Positions 9,286 to 17,840 of a stretch of DNA of 64,000 nucleotides are shown here, one piece after another. The notes beneath the pieces were generated by a model. It saw only the letters and a program-made list of their open reading frames with translations, ran no database searches and was not told where the DNA came from. Source of the stretch: JACXTP01 sp963789555. GTDB taxonomy: Archaea > Thermoplasmatota > Thermoplasmata > Methanomassiliicoccales > UBA472. Position numbers and translations under genes: made by a program. Position 1 is the stretch's first letter. The number at the start of each line of letters is the position of its first letter. The stretch is taken from positions 1 through 64,000 of the forward strand of contig CAWBKY010000008.1 of assembly GCA_963789555.1 (NCBI GenBank). The letters run 5' to 3'.

Positions 9286-10259
9286 TCAGAACCACCCCAG
9301 GGCATCCAGACGAAGGAACAGTTGTGAGGACCACCCCGATGATGAACGTCACCGCCATGAGCGGTATGTATCGGAATATCTCCTTCCGCACCCCGGTCCT
9401 GGAGGTGAGGGTGGAGGACCCAGTGAAGTTGAGCGCGAGGTAGGCGACCCAAGGTGATATCAGCAACGCCCAGGCCACTACCTGAAGTACGATGGACGGA
9501 CCCATTGGACTCGCCTTCCGCCCAGACCAATATCAGCGCGAAGGCCACCGCCACCGCCGCGCCTAGAATGAACCCTTTGGCGCTGAAGGCCTTGACCGGC
9601 AGAACCGGAAGGAGGAGTGGGAAAAGGACGGTTCCAGTGAGGAACAGGACCACCACGGCGGCGAGCCCCGCCCATCCCAGGAGCAAGGATGCCAGGATCG
9701 CGGCCAAGACGGCCCAGAGCAGGTAGTTCTTCATCTCCACCGGGACCAGCACTGCCCGGTCCCGTAGGTTGAAGCGCACCTGGCGCATCTCGGGGGTGAC
9801 CTTTCCCGCCGCCATATAGGCCGGGAGGTCCTCTGCGCGGACCGGACCGTACTCCACCGTGAAACCGGTGCGCCGCTTGACCTCGTGCGCGCACACCCCG
9901 GGGGCTCCGAGCTGGGGCAACACCAAGCGCCTATGGTCCACCACTTCCTTCAGGCCTGTGGCCCGGACGCGTTCCTCGATCTCGTCTGTGCCGAAGGTGC
10001 CCTTCCCCGCCGCGCACCAGACATTGATGCCTTTGGTGTCGAGGACCAATAGGTAGCTCGGGGTCCCCTTCAGGTTGGAACGAAGTGCGTCGAAGCTCAG
10101 TTTGTAGTTGGAGGTGACGAACACCGGCGAGGAACGGTCTGGAGTCGCCAAGTCTGATAGAGGCCGGGTTCCACCTTGTGGTCCATCCGATGATACCCTA
10201 GCCGGATGAGCGACGTGCTCGCGCCGGTCCTCGGCGCTCAGTTCCGATGTGGTGGGCAT
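9286..10259 (-). CDS. hgcA: Mercury methylation corrinoid protein HgcA, with indel breaks
   Basis: Membrane corrinoid protein that transfers a methyl group to Hg(II). The diagnostic cap-helix motif NVWCAAGK is present with its lower-axial cysteine, followed by GTFGTDEI, RRLVLPQLGAPGV and YGPVRAEDLPAYM, all typical of HgcA. Five hydrophobic segments fill the C-terminal half. Between 10200 and 10140 a second frame reads LGYHRMDHKVEPGLYQ, the normal HgcA N-terminal sequence, so two compensating indels lie about 60 nt apart. Another break near 9510 leads to WALLISPWVAYLAL, and one near 9315 gives the stop at 9286. About 325 residues, normal for HgcA. The methyl source could be the corrinoid and methyl-branch metabolism, but this is inference. 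Confidence 0.93.
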
Positions 10260-10277
10260 GATCAGTCAAGATAACAC

Positions 10278-10529
10278 CTACTCCGCGTCCGTCACTATGA
10301 TGCGGGCTTGGTCGGCCAGATGGCTCGCCTTGAACATGTTCAGGCAGCAGACCCGGCCATTCTTTTCCATGGTGACCAATGCCAGTCTGTCCCCTGGAAC
10401 GATGCCCATCCTCTGCCTGATCGATTTGGGTAGCACCAGCTGGCCCCTCTCATCGACGCTGACAATGGCCTCGACGGAGTATGCCTCTGGCCCATCCTCT
10501 CCCTTGGTCTCGCCCTTTCGTTTTGTCAT
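10278..10529 (-). CDS. AbrB/SpoVT-type protein upstream of hgcA
   Basis: An 83-residue protein with a swapped-hairpin AbrB DNA-binding domain (VEAIVSVDERGQLVLPKSI, MGIVPGDRLALV) and a C-terminal Cys pair in GRVCCLNMFKA. ATG at 10529 is chosen because the upstream extension crosses an AT-rich promoter-like stretch. It ends with TAG 18 nt before hgcA, so the three genes look like one operon. AbrB-like proteins with a cysteine tail occur beside hgcAB in other genomes as I recall. A role as metal-responsive regulator of hgcAB is inference. Confidence 0.75.
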   Translation of the reverse strand: MTKRKGETKGEDGPEAYSVEAIVSVDERGQLVLPKSIRQRMGIVPGDRLALVTMEKNGRVCCLNMFKASHLADQARIIVTDAE

Positions 10530-10723
10530 GGTCTCAGAGTTCGAAATGATGGAGGAGGTATATGATATTTCTGAATTTTCTGATAATTCTATAATAAATG
10601 ACCAAGAAGCTCCTGACCGAAGCGAACAGAAACCGGTGGCAGCTAGTGGTCCAGAGGATGGCTGGCTTATGACACCAACTTTTATTAATGAAGTCCGCCC
10701 AATTGCTCGGTCAGGTGAATTAC

Positions 10724-10913
10724 ATGGCAAGTGAAGAAAAGGACATCTCTGAAGTGCTCGATGAGAAGGGTAAGGACCTGAAGAAGATCCTGAAGGAGAT
10801 GGACGCCAAGATCGAGCATTGGAAGTTCTCCATCGAGGAGAGCAAGGAAGGCAAGAGGGTCGAGGTCCATATCACCGCGTCTGTTCAAGAACAAGCCGAA
10901 GAAGGACGACTGA
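10724..10913 (+). CDS. Small helical protein, paralog of the gene at 12580
   Basis: About 62 residues. It starts at ATG 10724 (MASEEKDISEV), and one extra G near 10881 has to be removed to reach the lysine-rich end ASFKNKPKKDD at 10913. Charged and helical, then a hairpin-like end. The segment EMDAKIEHWKFSIEESKEGKRVEVHI matches, residue type by residue type, the C-terminus of the small protein at 12580-12777 (ELEDWKVTMEEFTDGTRI), so they are one family. It stands convergent to the kinase gene. Function unknown. Confidence 0.55.
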
Positions 10914-10941
10914 GGTCCTTTCGCGGTGAGGGTGGGGCTCC

Positions 10942-11781
10942 CTACCCCATCAAACTCATTAACTTCTCTCTCTTCTCATCGCTGATGTGGAAGTCGGGCC
11001 GGCGCTGTATGAGCTCCAGGTATTCCGTTGCCTTCCTCATCTGCTTCCTCTTGTAAAATTTGCCCGCGACCTTGACCACGTCCTCCACCGGCACGAACTC
11101 GGCCAAGGCACAGACCATGCTGGCCAGGTCATAACCGACCTTCTCCTCTGCCGGGGCCGCGCCCAGGAAGTGACCGATGTCGAGGATGTAGATCCGGTCC
11201 CCGAACATGATGTTCTCCGGTTTTAGGTCCCCATGGTAGATCCCGTTGTGGTGCATCTTCTCCAGGTAGCCCATGATGACCTCCACCTGCTTCAGGTCCA
11301 AGGTCCCCACGTCCGGGAGCGGTCTGGCCTCCAGGTACTCCGCCAGGAAGAGCCAGAGCTGCCCCTTCAACGGGTGGTAGCTAAGGGGCCGGGCGGTCGG
11401 AATGCCGAGACGATGGATGGCGCTCATCTGGTCGAACTGGTGCCGGGCCATGTCCTCGGCGTCGCTGGCGAAGTCGAACAGCGGGCCACGGGAGTTCGTC
11501 TCCAGGTAGATGTTCTTCATCAACTGCATGGTGCGGGCGGTCATGATGTCGCTGCTCCCGAGGATCTTGGCGAAGTAGCGGACCTTGCGCCCTGAGTCGT
11601 CCGTTCCCTCGATGCGCACGGGGATGGACAGTCTGGCCCCGCCCGCCCCCAGCGGTCGCACCGAGACGTCATGGACGTGGTACTTTTCCTTCATGATCTC
11701 GTTCACGCGCAGCAGTACCTCGCGGAAGAACTTGCGGTGCTCCTCCAGGTGCCTGGCCTCCGCCTCCTCGCGTTGGCTCAT
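10942..11781 (-). CDS. Eukaryotic-type (RIO/Bud32-like) protein kinase
   Basis: A 279-residue kinase. The nucleotide-binding lysine is in RYFAKILGSSD near residue 72. The catalytic loop is HGDLKPENIMF near residue 183, and the metal-binding DFG equivalent is ILDIGHF. The short C-lobe fits atypical archaeal kinases rather than full-length Ser/Thr kinases. The start ATG overlaps the stop of the upstream gene (ATGA), giving translational coupling. The N-terminal 40 residues are helical and charged. It would phosphorylate an unknown partner, possibly the product of the coupled gene. The stop codon is TAG. Confidence 0.8.
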   Translation of the reverse strand: MSQREEAEARHLEEHRKFFREVLLRVNEIMKEKYHVHDVSVRPLGAGGARLSIPVRIEGTDDSGRKVRYFAKILGSSDIMTARTMQLMKNIYLETNSRGPLFDFASDAEDMARHQFDQMSAIHRLGIPTARPLSYHPLKGQLWLFLAEYLEARPLPDVGTLDLKQVEVIMGYLEKMHHNGIYHGDLKPENIMFGDRIYILDIGHFLGAAPAEEKVGYDLASMVCALAEFVPVEDVVKVAGKFYKRKQMRKATEYLELIQRRPDFHISDEKREKLMSLMG

Positions 11782-12571
11782 TTGGGACCCACCTCCGCCT
11801 GCGCTGCCGCCTTGGCCGCGGCTTTCTTCAGCTTCTGGCTCTCTAGGTTTAGCTTCCACATCTCGATCCACTAGCATGATGGCGTTGAACTTGTGGATCT
11901 TCAGGCTGTTCTTCACGCCCCTCCCATACTCCAGGATGGGCTTGTCCTTGTGGGTGTAGACGATCTTCCACACCGATAGCTCTGGCAGCGAAACAAAGAA
12001 CTGGTTGGTGTTGACGATGATGTCCTTCCGCTTCACGGTGACGTCCATGTCCACCATGCCCTCGCGCTTGATGGGGATGTGCACCCCGGTCCCGAATATG
12101 AAACGGACCAGCGCATAGGCGATGACCTCCAGACCAGCGATGTCGATGCTGCGGTCGAGCGGTTCCTTCGGTGGGGGGGACTTAGGGTCCGATTTTCGGA
12201 ACTCCCTGACCTCCCCGGGGGGGCGGACCGTGCTCCGCTTTGGGCATGGGGGGTGGGGGAGGCGGCGCCTTGGCCTCGTCCGTGGGATGGGGGCCATGCC
12301 CTTCCCATTCATCTGGGTTCTCGAAGTAGGGGGCGCCCTCCTTATGATACTCCGATTTTATGTTGATGGCCCCCTTCTTCCTCCAATATTCATCGAAGGC
12401 GTCCAGGTCCGCCTCTACGTTGGGGGGCATGTCCTTGAGACCCTCCTTGTGGTACTCGGAGAGCACCTTACGGCAGGCAGGGTCCTGCCATTCGTCCTCG
12501 TTGAGGAGAACGCGGGTACAGTAGTCCTTGGGCTCCTCCTTCTTGGCGCCCTTATCCTCCTTGGAAGCCAA
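11778..12571 (-). CDS. Unrecognised kinase-coupled protein with proline-rich linker (one frameshift)
   Basis: About 265 residues. It begins at TTG 12571 (ASKEDKGAKKEEPKD) after GGTGAT. The N-terminal third holds two copies of SEYHKEG in an acidic, Trp-containing context. A proline-rich linker (APPPPPPMPK) follows, and a frame change occurs in the GC-rich stretch near 12200-12240. The C-terminal domain (IDIAGLEVIAYALVRF, VDMDVTVKRKDIIVNTNQFFVSLPELSVWKIVYTH in pieces) is mixed alpha/beta. It ends in an alanine/lysine-rich tail. Translationally coupled to the kinase, so a substrate or regulatory subunit is likely. No family recognised. Confidence 0.6.
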
Positions 12572-12579
12572 ATGATCAC

Positions 12580-12777
12580 CTACTTCTTGAGCAATATTTG
12601 GAGGCGGGCGAATATCCGGGTGCCGTCCGTGAACTCCTCCATGGTCACCTTCCAATCCTCCAGCTCAGCGTTCATGCTGTCGAAGAACTTGTCCATCTCG
12701 TCCACGATCTTCTCCACGTTATCGGGATTCCCTCCGACCATGTGCAGGACCGAGGCCACGCTATCTTTCTTTCCCAT
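12580..12777 (-). CDS. Small helical protein, first gene of the kinase operon
   Basis: A 65-residue protein, MGKKDSVASVL to RLQILLKK, with a central amphipathic helix (VEKIVDEMDKFFDSM) and a C-terminal strand pair. It is related to the small protein at 10724. It ends with TAG only 8 nt before the TTG start of the next gene, so it heads a three-gene operon with the kinase. Function unknown. An adaptor role is possible. Confidence 0.65.
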   Translation of the reverse strand: MGKKDSVASVLHMVGGNPDNVEKIVDEMDKFFDSMNAELEDWKVTMEEFTDGTRIFARLQILLKK

Positions 12778-12905
12778 TGCAAGACCTCAGAATCAATCCT
12801 AGCTCTATCTAAATAACCTTTATTATCGAACCCGATGAACGCTGGTTACCCCCTAAGGTCGGGACCGAGCATTATTTAGGGCACATGGTGCGCTTCCTTC
12901 ATCGC

Positions 12906-14025
12906 ATGAACGGGGAGCCTGAGGATATCTGTGGGGTGAGTGACGATGTGCTTGGCTTCCGTGATGAGGTCGTAAAACAGCGTGAGGAAGAGATATCCTT
13001 GCTCAGCAGGCTGTCGCAACCCATCCCCCATGCCAAGAAGGGGGACGTCATAGTCATCCTCCTCTTGGCGGTCTCCGTCGCCCTGATGCTGCTGGTGCCG
13101 ATCGCGTCTGATCCTCTGGCTGGTGGTGGGCATCCTGCTCTATTCTTACAATTTCATAATCCTGCTCCTGCCCACCACGATGGAACGGTCCCGGCCAGAG
13201 GAGACCCAAGCATTGAGGAAGATGGGGGTGAAGGAGACCTGGCCGGCATTACGCCTGCTGTTGAAGAAGAAATTCCTGGCCATAGAGATCGGCATCACCC
13301 TTTACCTGGGCGGTATGGTGCCGCTGTCAGTGAGCTTCACCATAATACTGGGGTTGGGAATACTGATGACCCTCTACTATGCCCTGGTCGCTGGAGGGCT
13401 GGAATTCTCCTTCGCCTTCTTGGTGGTTGTGCAGCTTATCTTCATACTGGGGTTCTATTTTTTCGTGGTGCTCCTCGCCCCCCAGGAGCAAGGGGTGACC
13501 CGATTGGCGAGGACTTACAAGCGACGGATCGAGGCCGCTCGGGAAGGTGAGGGGCGGTCCGCTTTGAAGGTCTACCTCATCGTGGGGGTGGTAATCATCG
13601 TCGGCATCGTCCTGGTCTTCGGGGCCATACTGTTGCCTGGCATCACCTTGGTGGCCATCATGGTGCAGGTCGATGAATGGGGCTGGGGTTCGATCGCCAT
13701 CCTGATCTTCGTGGCCTGGGTGCAGCTTGTGGTGATGAGGCATTTCCAGAGCGCGTCCAGTCGTAAAATCGTCATGATCATCCTGGAAGAGCGCACCAAG
13801 CGAATGAAGGAGGAGGTCCTGGACCCATTGGAGACCTGGACCGACGACGGACTATGCCTTGACCGCGCCGGCTTCCATGATGGCTTCAAGACCTTGAAGA
13901 AGAACTTCTACTCCCTGGCGGTGTATGACATCATCCGTTTGGACCTCTTCGGCCTGTCCCCGGTGTACCTGGTCGGGCCACGCCTGCGCTATGTGCTCAA
14001 TGACAAGGTCCTCGAATGCTTCTAA
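12906..14025 (+). CDS. Multi-pass membrane protein of unknown function (one frameshift)
   Basis: About 370 residues in two frames joined near 13110. The first 50 residues are soluble and charged (EVVKQREEEISLLSRLSQ). Six hydrophobic segments follow, among them VIVILLLAVSVALMLLVPIA, SVSFTIILGLGILMTLYYAL, FLVVVQLIFILGFYFFVVLLA and IAILIFVAWVQLVVM. The C-terminal 95 residues are soluble (IVMIILEERTKRMKEEVLDP). ATG at 12906 is favoured over 12885. It ends 4 nt inside the opposite-strand phosphatase gene. No family recognised. Confidence 0.6.
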
Positions 14026-14435
14026 GGCATCTTATCGGATACCTGATCGGATGGCCGGCCTTCAAGCACCGGAAGCATGGCCACCCAGTCCCAATGGTAG
14101 ACGGTGATGCGGCGCTTGGCCTTGACCTTCTCGTACGCCTCTTTGTAACTCAGACCGTATCGTTTCGCGACATAGACCATGGCCACGAACGCGGAGCGGT
14201 CCTTGCCCTCGCGGCACCTCACCAACACCTTGGTCCCTTGCTTCGCCAGCATCAGGACCAGGTCGGCCGACCGTTCCACCTTGGGCACGTTGGGTTTCCG
14301 ATCGTACTTTCCATATTTCTGGTCGAAGAAGGGCCTGACGTCGATGATCACGTCCACCCCCTCCTTCTTCAACCTGCGCCAGGAGTAGGCGTCCCTCCAG
14401 TTGCCCACCGCCACGTTGTCGTCGATCCAGTCCAT
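14022..14435 (-). CDS. Dual-specificity/tyrosine phosphatase-like protein
   Basis: A 137-residue cysteine phosphatase. The P-loop is VRCREGKDRSAFV, matching CX5R followed by Ser, at about residue 92. The upstream DVIIDVRPFF and the general-acid region precede it. The helix GLSYKEAYEKVKAKR after the P-loop is typical of small archaeal DSPs. It would dephosphorylate phosphotyrosine or phosphoserine/threonine proteins, or a small phosphorylated molecule. It lies 2.2 kb from the kinase operon, so opposition to that kinase is possible but unproven. Confidence 0.8.
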   Translation of the reverse strand: MDWIDDNVAVGNWRDAYSWRRLKKEGVDVIIDVRPFFDQKYGKYDRKPNVPKVERSADLVLMLAKQGTKVLVRCREGKDRSAFVAMVYVAKRYGLSYKEAYEKVKAKRRITVYHWDWVAMLPVLEGRPSDQVSDKMP

Positions 14436-14525
14436 CGGAGCCCTCTTGCCAAGTCCCCATCACGGGATGGTTGACATTGAAGCCAATGGCACATAATCAT
14501 TTGGTCAGGAAGGGAATAATGCCGC

Positions 14526-15635
14526 TCAGGTCTCGTCCAATATGACCATGTTGATGTGGTTTACGGCCACCTTGTCGTTGCTCACCCGTTTGATCCCCTT
14601 CTCCTTGTCCATGAGACATTGGAGCTTTAGGGCGAGAAGATCCGATTCAGAGAAGTTGGTGACGCCCTTGGCGAAGCCGCCGATGCGAACCAGGTCCCCC
14701 TCCTTGAACTTGCCCTCGACGGCGATGATGCCGCACGGGAGCAAGCTCTTTCCTGAGCGCAACGCCTTCTCCGCCCCTTCGTCCACCACTATCTTGCCGC
14801 GCGGACTGCCGAAGAGCATCCAACGCTGTCGGTTGTTGTACTTGGAATGCGATGTGAAAAGGGTGCCTATCTCCTCGCCTCTGACCACCTTGACGATGAC
14901 GTCCTCCAACTGGCCGTTGGCGATGACGGTGTTGCACCCTGATTGCATGGCGATGCGGGCGGCCACGATCTTGGTGCGCATGCCTCCGACGGAACGGGCG
15001 TTCTTGTTGCCCCCGGCGATGCGCTCGATGTCCTTGGTGATCTCGTCGACGGTGGAGATGAGGCGGGCGTCGTTGTCCATCTGAGGGTTGCGGTCATAGA
15101 GGCCGTCCACATCCGTGAGGAGCACGAGCAGGTCGGCGTTCATCTTGCTCGCCACCATGGCGGAGAGCTTGTCATTGTCGCCGAAGACCTCCTCGATCTC
15201 GTCGGTGGATATGACGTCGTTCTCGTTGACGATGGGCACCACCTTCAATAGGAACATCTCCTCGATGGCCTTCTGCAGGTCCAGGTAGCGGGCCCTGTCC
15301 GAGAAGGCCCCATAGGTGAGCAGCACCTGCCCCACGCTCCGGCCATAGCGGCTGAAGGCGTCGCGGTAGGCCATCATCAATATCGCCTGGCCTACGGCGG
15401 CGCAGGCTTGTTTGAGCGGGATGTCCTTTGGTCGTCCCCCGGTCAGACCGAGCTCGGTGGCACCGGAGCCGATGGCACCCGATGTCACCACGATGACCTC
15501 GATCCCGGCATCGCTCAGCTGCACCACCTGGCGCGCCACATCTACGATGTAATCATGGTCGACGCTGCCGTCCTCCTTGCAGATGGTGTTGGTCCCGATC
15601 TTGACGACCACCCTTTGGGCTTTCAGGTCTCTCAT
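14526..15635 (-). CDS. proB: Glutamate 5-kinase ProB
   Basis: First step of proline synthesis, ATP-dependent phosphorylation of glutamate. The amino-acid-kinase domain carries VVKIGTNTI, VVTSGAIGSG, NENDVIS and VLLTDVDGLYDRNP. The feedback and substrate loop GGMRTKIVAA is present. A C-terminal PUA domain (RGKIVVDEGAEKAL, FKEGDLVRIGGFAKG) completes the 369 residues, the usual bacterial-type length. Its ATG overlaps the proA stop by 4 nt. No proC is in the window. Confidence 0.95.
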   Translation of the reverse strand: MRDLKAQRVVVKIGTNTICKEDGSVDHDYIVDVARQVVQLSDAGIEVIVVTSGAIGSGATELGLTGGRPKDIPLKQACAAVGQAILMMAYRDAFSRYGRSVGQVLLTYGAFSDRARYLDLQKAIEEMFLLKVVPIVNENDVISTDEIEEVFGDNDKLSAMVASKMNADLLVLLTDVDGLYDRNPQMDNDARLISTVDEITKDIERIAGGNKNARSVGGMRTKIVAARIAMQSGCNTVIANGQLEDVIVKVVRGEEIGTLFTSHSKYNNRQRWMLFGSPRGKIVVDEGAEKALRSGKSLLPCGIIAVEGKFKEGDLVRIGGFAKGVTNFSESDLLALKLQCLMDKEKGIKRVSNDKVAVNHINMVILDET

Positions 15636-16921
15636 GTCAGCTTCCTGTGCGTGAACGCTCTGGCCTCCGGCCCGACATAGTCGGAGACCACGTGACCCTT
15701 ACCGGATAGCCTCCATTTGTATATTACCAGCCCCTCCAGGCCCACCGGTCCCCGGGCATGGGTCTTGTTGGTGGATATGCCCACCTCCGCCCCCAGACCA
15801 TAGCGGTAGCCGTCGGCGAAGCGGGTGGAGCAGTTCCACATCACGGAGCTGGAGTCGACCGAGGACATGAAGGCTCGGGCCTTGGTCCCGTCCTTGGTGA
15901 TGATGGCATCGGAATGATGCGAGCCGTAGCGGTTGATGTGCTGGACCGCCTCCTCCAATGAGGGGACGACCTTGATGGCCAGCACCAGGTCGTTGTACTC
16001 GGCCGACCAATCGGCCTCGCTGGCCTCGTTGGCGTCGATGATGCGCCTCGTCTCCTCGTCCCCGCGCAGTTCCACCTTGGCCTGAGCGTAACGGGAGGCC
16101 ATGCGGGGCAGGAACTCCTTGGCGATGGATCGATGCACCAGCAGGGTCTCCATGGCGTTGCACACCGCTGGATACTGCACCTTGGCGTCGTAACATACCT
16201 CCACCGCCATCTCCAGGTCCGCATCCGAGTCCACATACGTGTGGCACACGCCGGCGGCGTGGCCTAGCACGGGGATGCGGGTGCTGGATTGGATGGAACG
16301 GACCAATTCGTTCGAGCCGCGGGGGATGATGAGGTCCACCAGGTCGTCCTGGGCCAACAACCTTTGTACCTCCTCCCGGCTGGACAGCAGTTGCACGGCG
16401 TCGTGGAACCTTTCATCGACCTTCCGGATGGAGCCGATGATGGACCTCGCCAAAGCCTGGTTGGTGCGCTTGGCCTCCGAGCCCCCCTTCAACATGACGG
16501 CGTTCCCGGACTTCAGACATAAAGTGGAGATCTGCACCAGGGCGTCGGGTCTGGATTCGAAGATGACCGCGATGACGCCGATGGGGCAGGTGACCTTCTC
16601 CAGGATGAGGCCGGTATCAAGCTCAGTACTTGCCAGCAGCTTACCGACCGGGTCCTCCTGGTCCATCAGGGAATGGATGGAGCGAACGGACTCCTCGATC
16701 TTGGCGCGGTCATAACTGAGCCGTTTGATCAGGACCTTGGGAAGACCTTGCCTCTCCGCCTCCGCCATGTCCTCCAGGTTCGCTGCCACGATCCCATCGG
16801 CATCGGCCACAAGCCCTTCGGCGACGGCCTGCAGGGCCTGGTCACGGCTCTCCCGGGACAGACCTTGCATCGCGAACGATGCGTCCTTGCTCCTCATCGC
16901 AGACTCTCTGACCGCGTCCAT
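15632..16921 (-). CDS. proA: Glutamate-5-semialdehyde dehydrogenase (gamma-glutamyl phosphate reductase) ProA
   Basis: NADPH-dependent reduction of gamma-glutamyl phosphate to the semialdehyde. 429 residues in an open frame. The catalytic cysteine sits in QYPAVCNAMETLLVH, preceded by the Rossmann-type nucleotide region (VTCPIGVIAVIFESRPDA, GNAVMLKGGSEAKRTN). The C-terminal HARGPVGLEGLVIYKW matches the family end. It is upstream of proB, with ATGA overlap, an inversion of the common bacterial proB-proA order. Confidence 0.95.
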   Translation of the reverse strand: MDAVRESAMRSKDASFAMQGLSRESRDQALQAVAEGLVADADGIVAANLEDMAEAERQGLPKVLIKRLSYDRAKIEESVRSIHSLMDQEDPVGKLLASTELDTGLILEKVTCPIGVIAVIFESRPDALVQISTLCLKSGNAVMLKGGSEAKRTNQALARSIIGSIRKVDERFHDAVQLLSSREEVQRLLAQDDLVDLIIPRGSNELVRSIQSSTRIPVLGHAAGVCHTYVDSDADLEMAVEVCYDAKVQYPAVCNAMETLLVHRSIAKEFLPRMASRYAQAKVELRGDEETRRIIDANEASEADWSAEYNDLVLAIKVVPSLEEAVQHINRYGSHHSDAIITKDGTKARAFMSSVDSSSVMWNCSTRFADGYRYGLGAEVGISTNKTHARGPVGLEGLVIYKWRLSGKGHVVSDYVGPEARAFTHRKLT

Positions 16922-17258
16922 TCGAACCTTGGCATCACAGGTGTTACCGATAATATTTTCGATGTTCCTTGATAGAAGGGGCGGTTCGAAACGGATCGTT
17001 ATTCATATGAGCACAACCGAGCGATGTGATTGATGGGTTGATTTAACAATTGACATGGCCAGAGAGCACGGATTCGCATTCGATGGAGGCGGTAATGGGC
17101 GGTTTATCTATTCCCCCACACAAATAAATTATCGATATCGATAGTGGATAACTTGAACATCTGGATTATATCTTATAAATGGTCATTTTATCGATATACG
17201 ACTATTGTGAAAAACCGTATATAGTCGATACCCGAATTGTCTGGACGGGAGGGCAGTT
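16922..17258. other. Divergent intergenic region between proA and hdrC
   Basis: AT-rich, 337 nt. It holds the hdr palindromes described separately and, toward proA, ATAATATTTTCG near 16950, a weak TATA candidate for the minus strand. No ORF or RNA gene was recognised. Confidence 0.5.
17129..17230 (+). promoter_or_regulatory. Palindromes and TATA box upstream of hdrCBA
   Basis: A perfect 14-nt palindrome TATCGATATCGATA lies at 17130-17143 and its half recurs as TTATCGATA near 17189. CGACTAT (17199-17205) pairs with ATAGTCG (17221-17227) across 15 nt. CTTATAAAT at 17172-17180 is TATA-like. The clustering of the same motif before one operon suggests an operator for a dimeric regulator. Confidence 0.45.
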
Positions 17259-17831
17259 ATGGCGAGCCGTTACGATCTAGAGGAGGGTCCGGTCAAGGTC
17301 GACCCCATCGACGAGCGTTTCGGCCCGTCCAGCGGCATGATGCGCTGCATGCAGTGCGGCAAATGCTCCGCAAGTTGCCCCGCCGCCCTGCTCTTCGAGG
17401 ACTTCTCGCCAAGGGACGTGATGCTCCGCGCCATGAAGGGGGAGATCGAGTCGCTGGTCATGGGCATGGAGATATGGCGCTGCGGTCAATGCCTCTCCTG
17501 CGCGGCGAGGTGCCCGAGGGACTGCAGCCCGGCCGGGGTGATCCAGGCGCTAAGGATAGCTGCCTTGCGATACAACCCCGATATCGATTACATGCGCCAG
17601 ATCGAGGACGGCGTGAAGACCAACCTCAACGAGTATGCCCAGACCATATCTGCCCAACACCTCGTGCTGCCCAATGAGCTGCTCGGCCCGAGGACCCGGA
17701 AGCGCTACAGGGCCAGCGCCAAGAACCGAAAGGCCCTTGGCTACCGCGCCGAGGACTCCCGCCGGGTGGAGATACCGGAGGAGGACCTGGCCCGGATCAA
17801 GATATTGCTGAAGGAGACGGATTTCTCCTGA
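17259..17831 (+). CDS. hdrC: Heterodisulfide reductase-type subunit HdrC
   Basis: Iron-sulfur subunit that passes electrons between HdrA and HdrB. Two [4Fe-4S] motifs are present: CMQCGKCSASCP near residue 31 and CGQCLSCAARCPRDC near residue 72. At 190 residues it is the usual size for HdrC. The ATG at 17259 follows GGGAGGG. The C-terminal 90 residues (NEYAQTISAQHLVLPNELL) are typical soluble HdrC sequence, with no cytochrome b-type membrane domain, so the complex is cytosolic. hdrB follows after 9 nt. Confidence 0.92.
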   Translation: MASRYDLEEGPVKVDPIDERFGPSSGMMRCMQCGKCSASCPAALLFEDFSPRDVMLRAMKGEIESLVMGMEIWRCGQCLSCAARCPRDCSPAGVIQALRIAALRYNPDIDYMRQIEDGVKTNLNEYAQTISAQHLVLPNELLGPRTRKRYRASAKNRKALGYRAEDSRRVEIPEEDLARIKILLKETDFS

Positions 17832-17840
17832 GATGATAAT

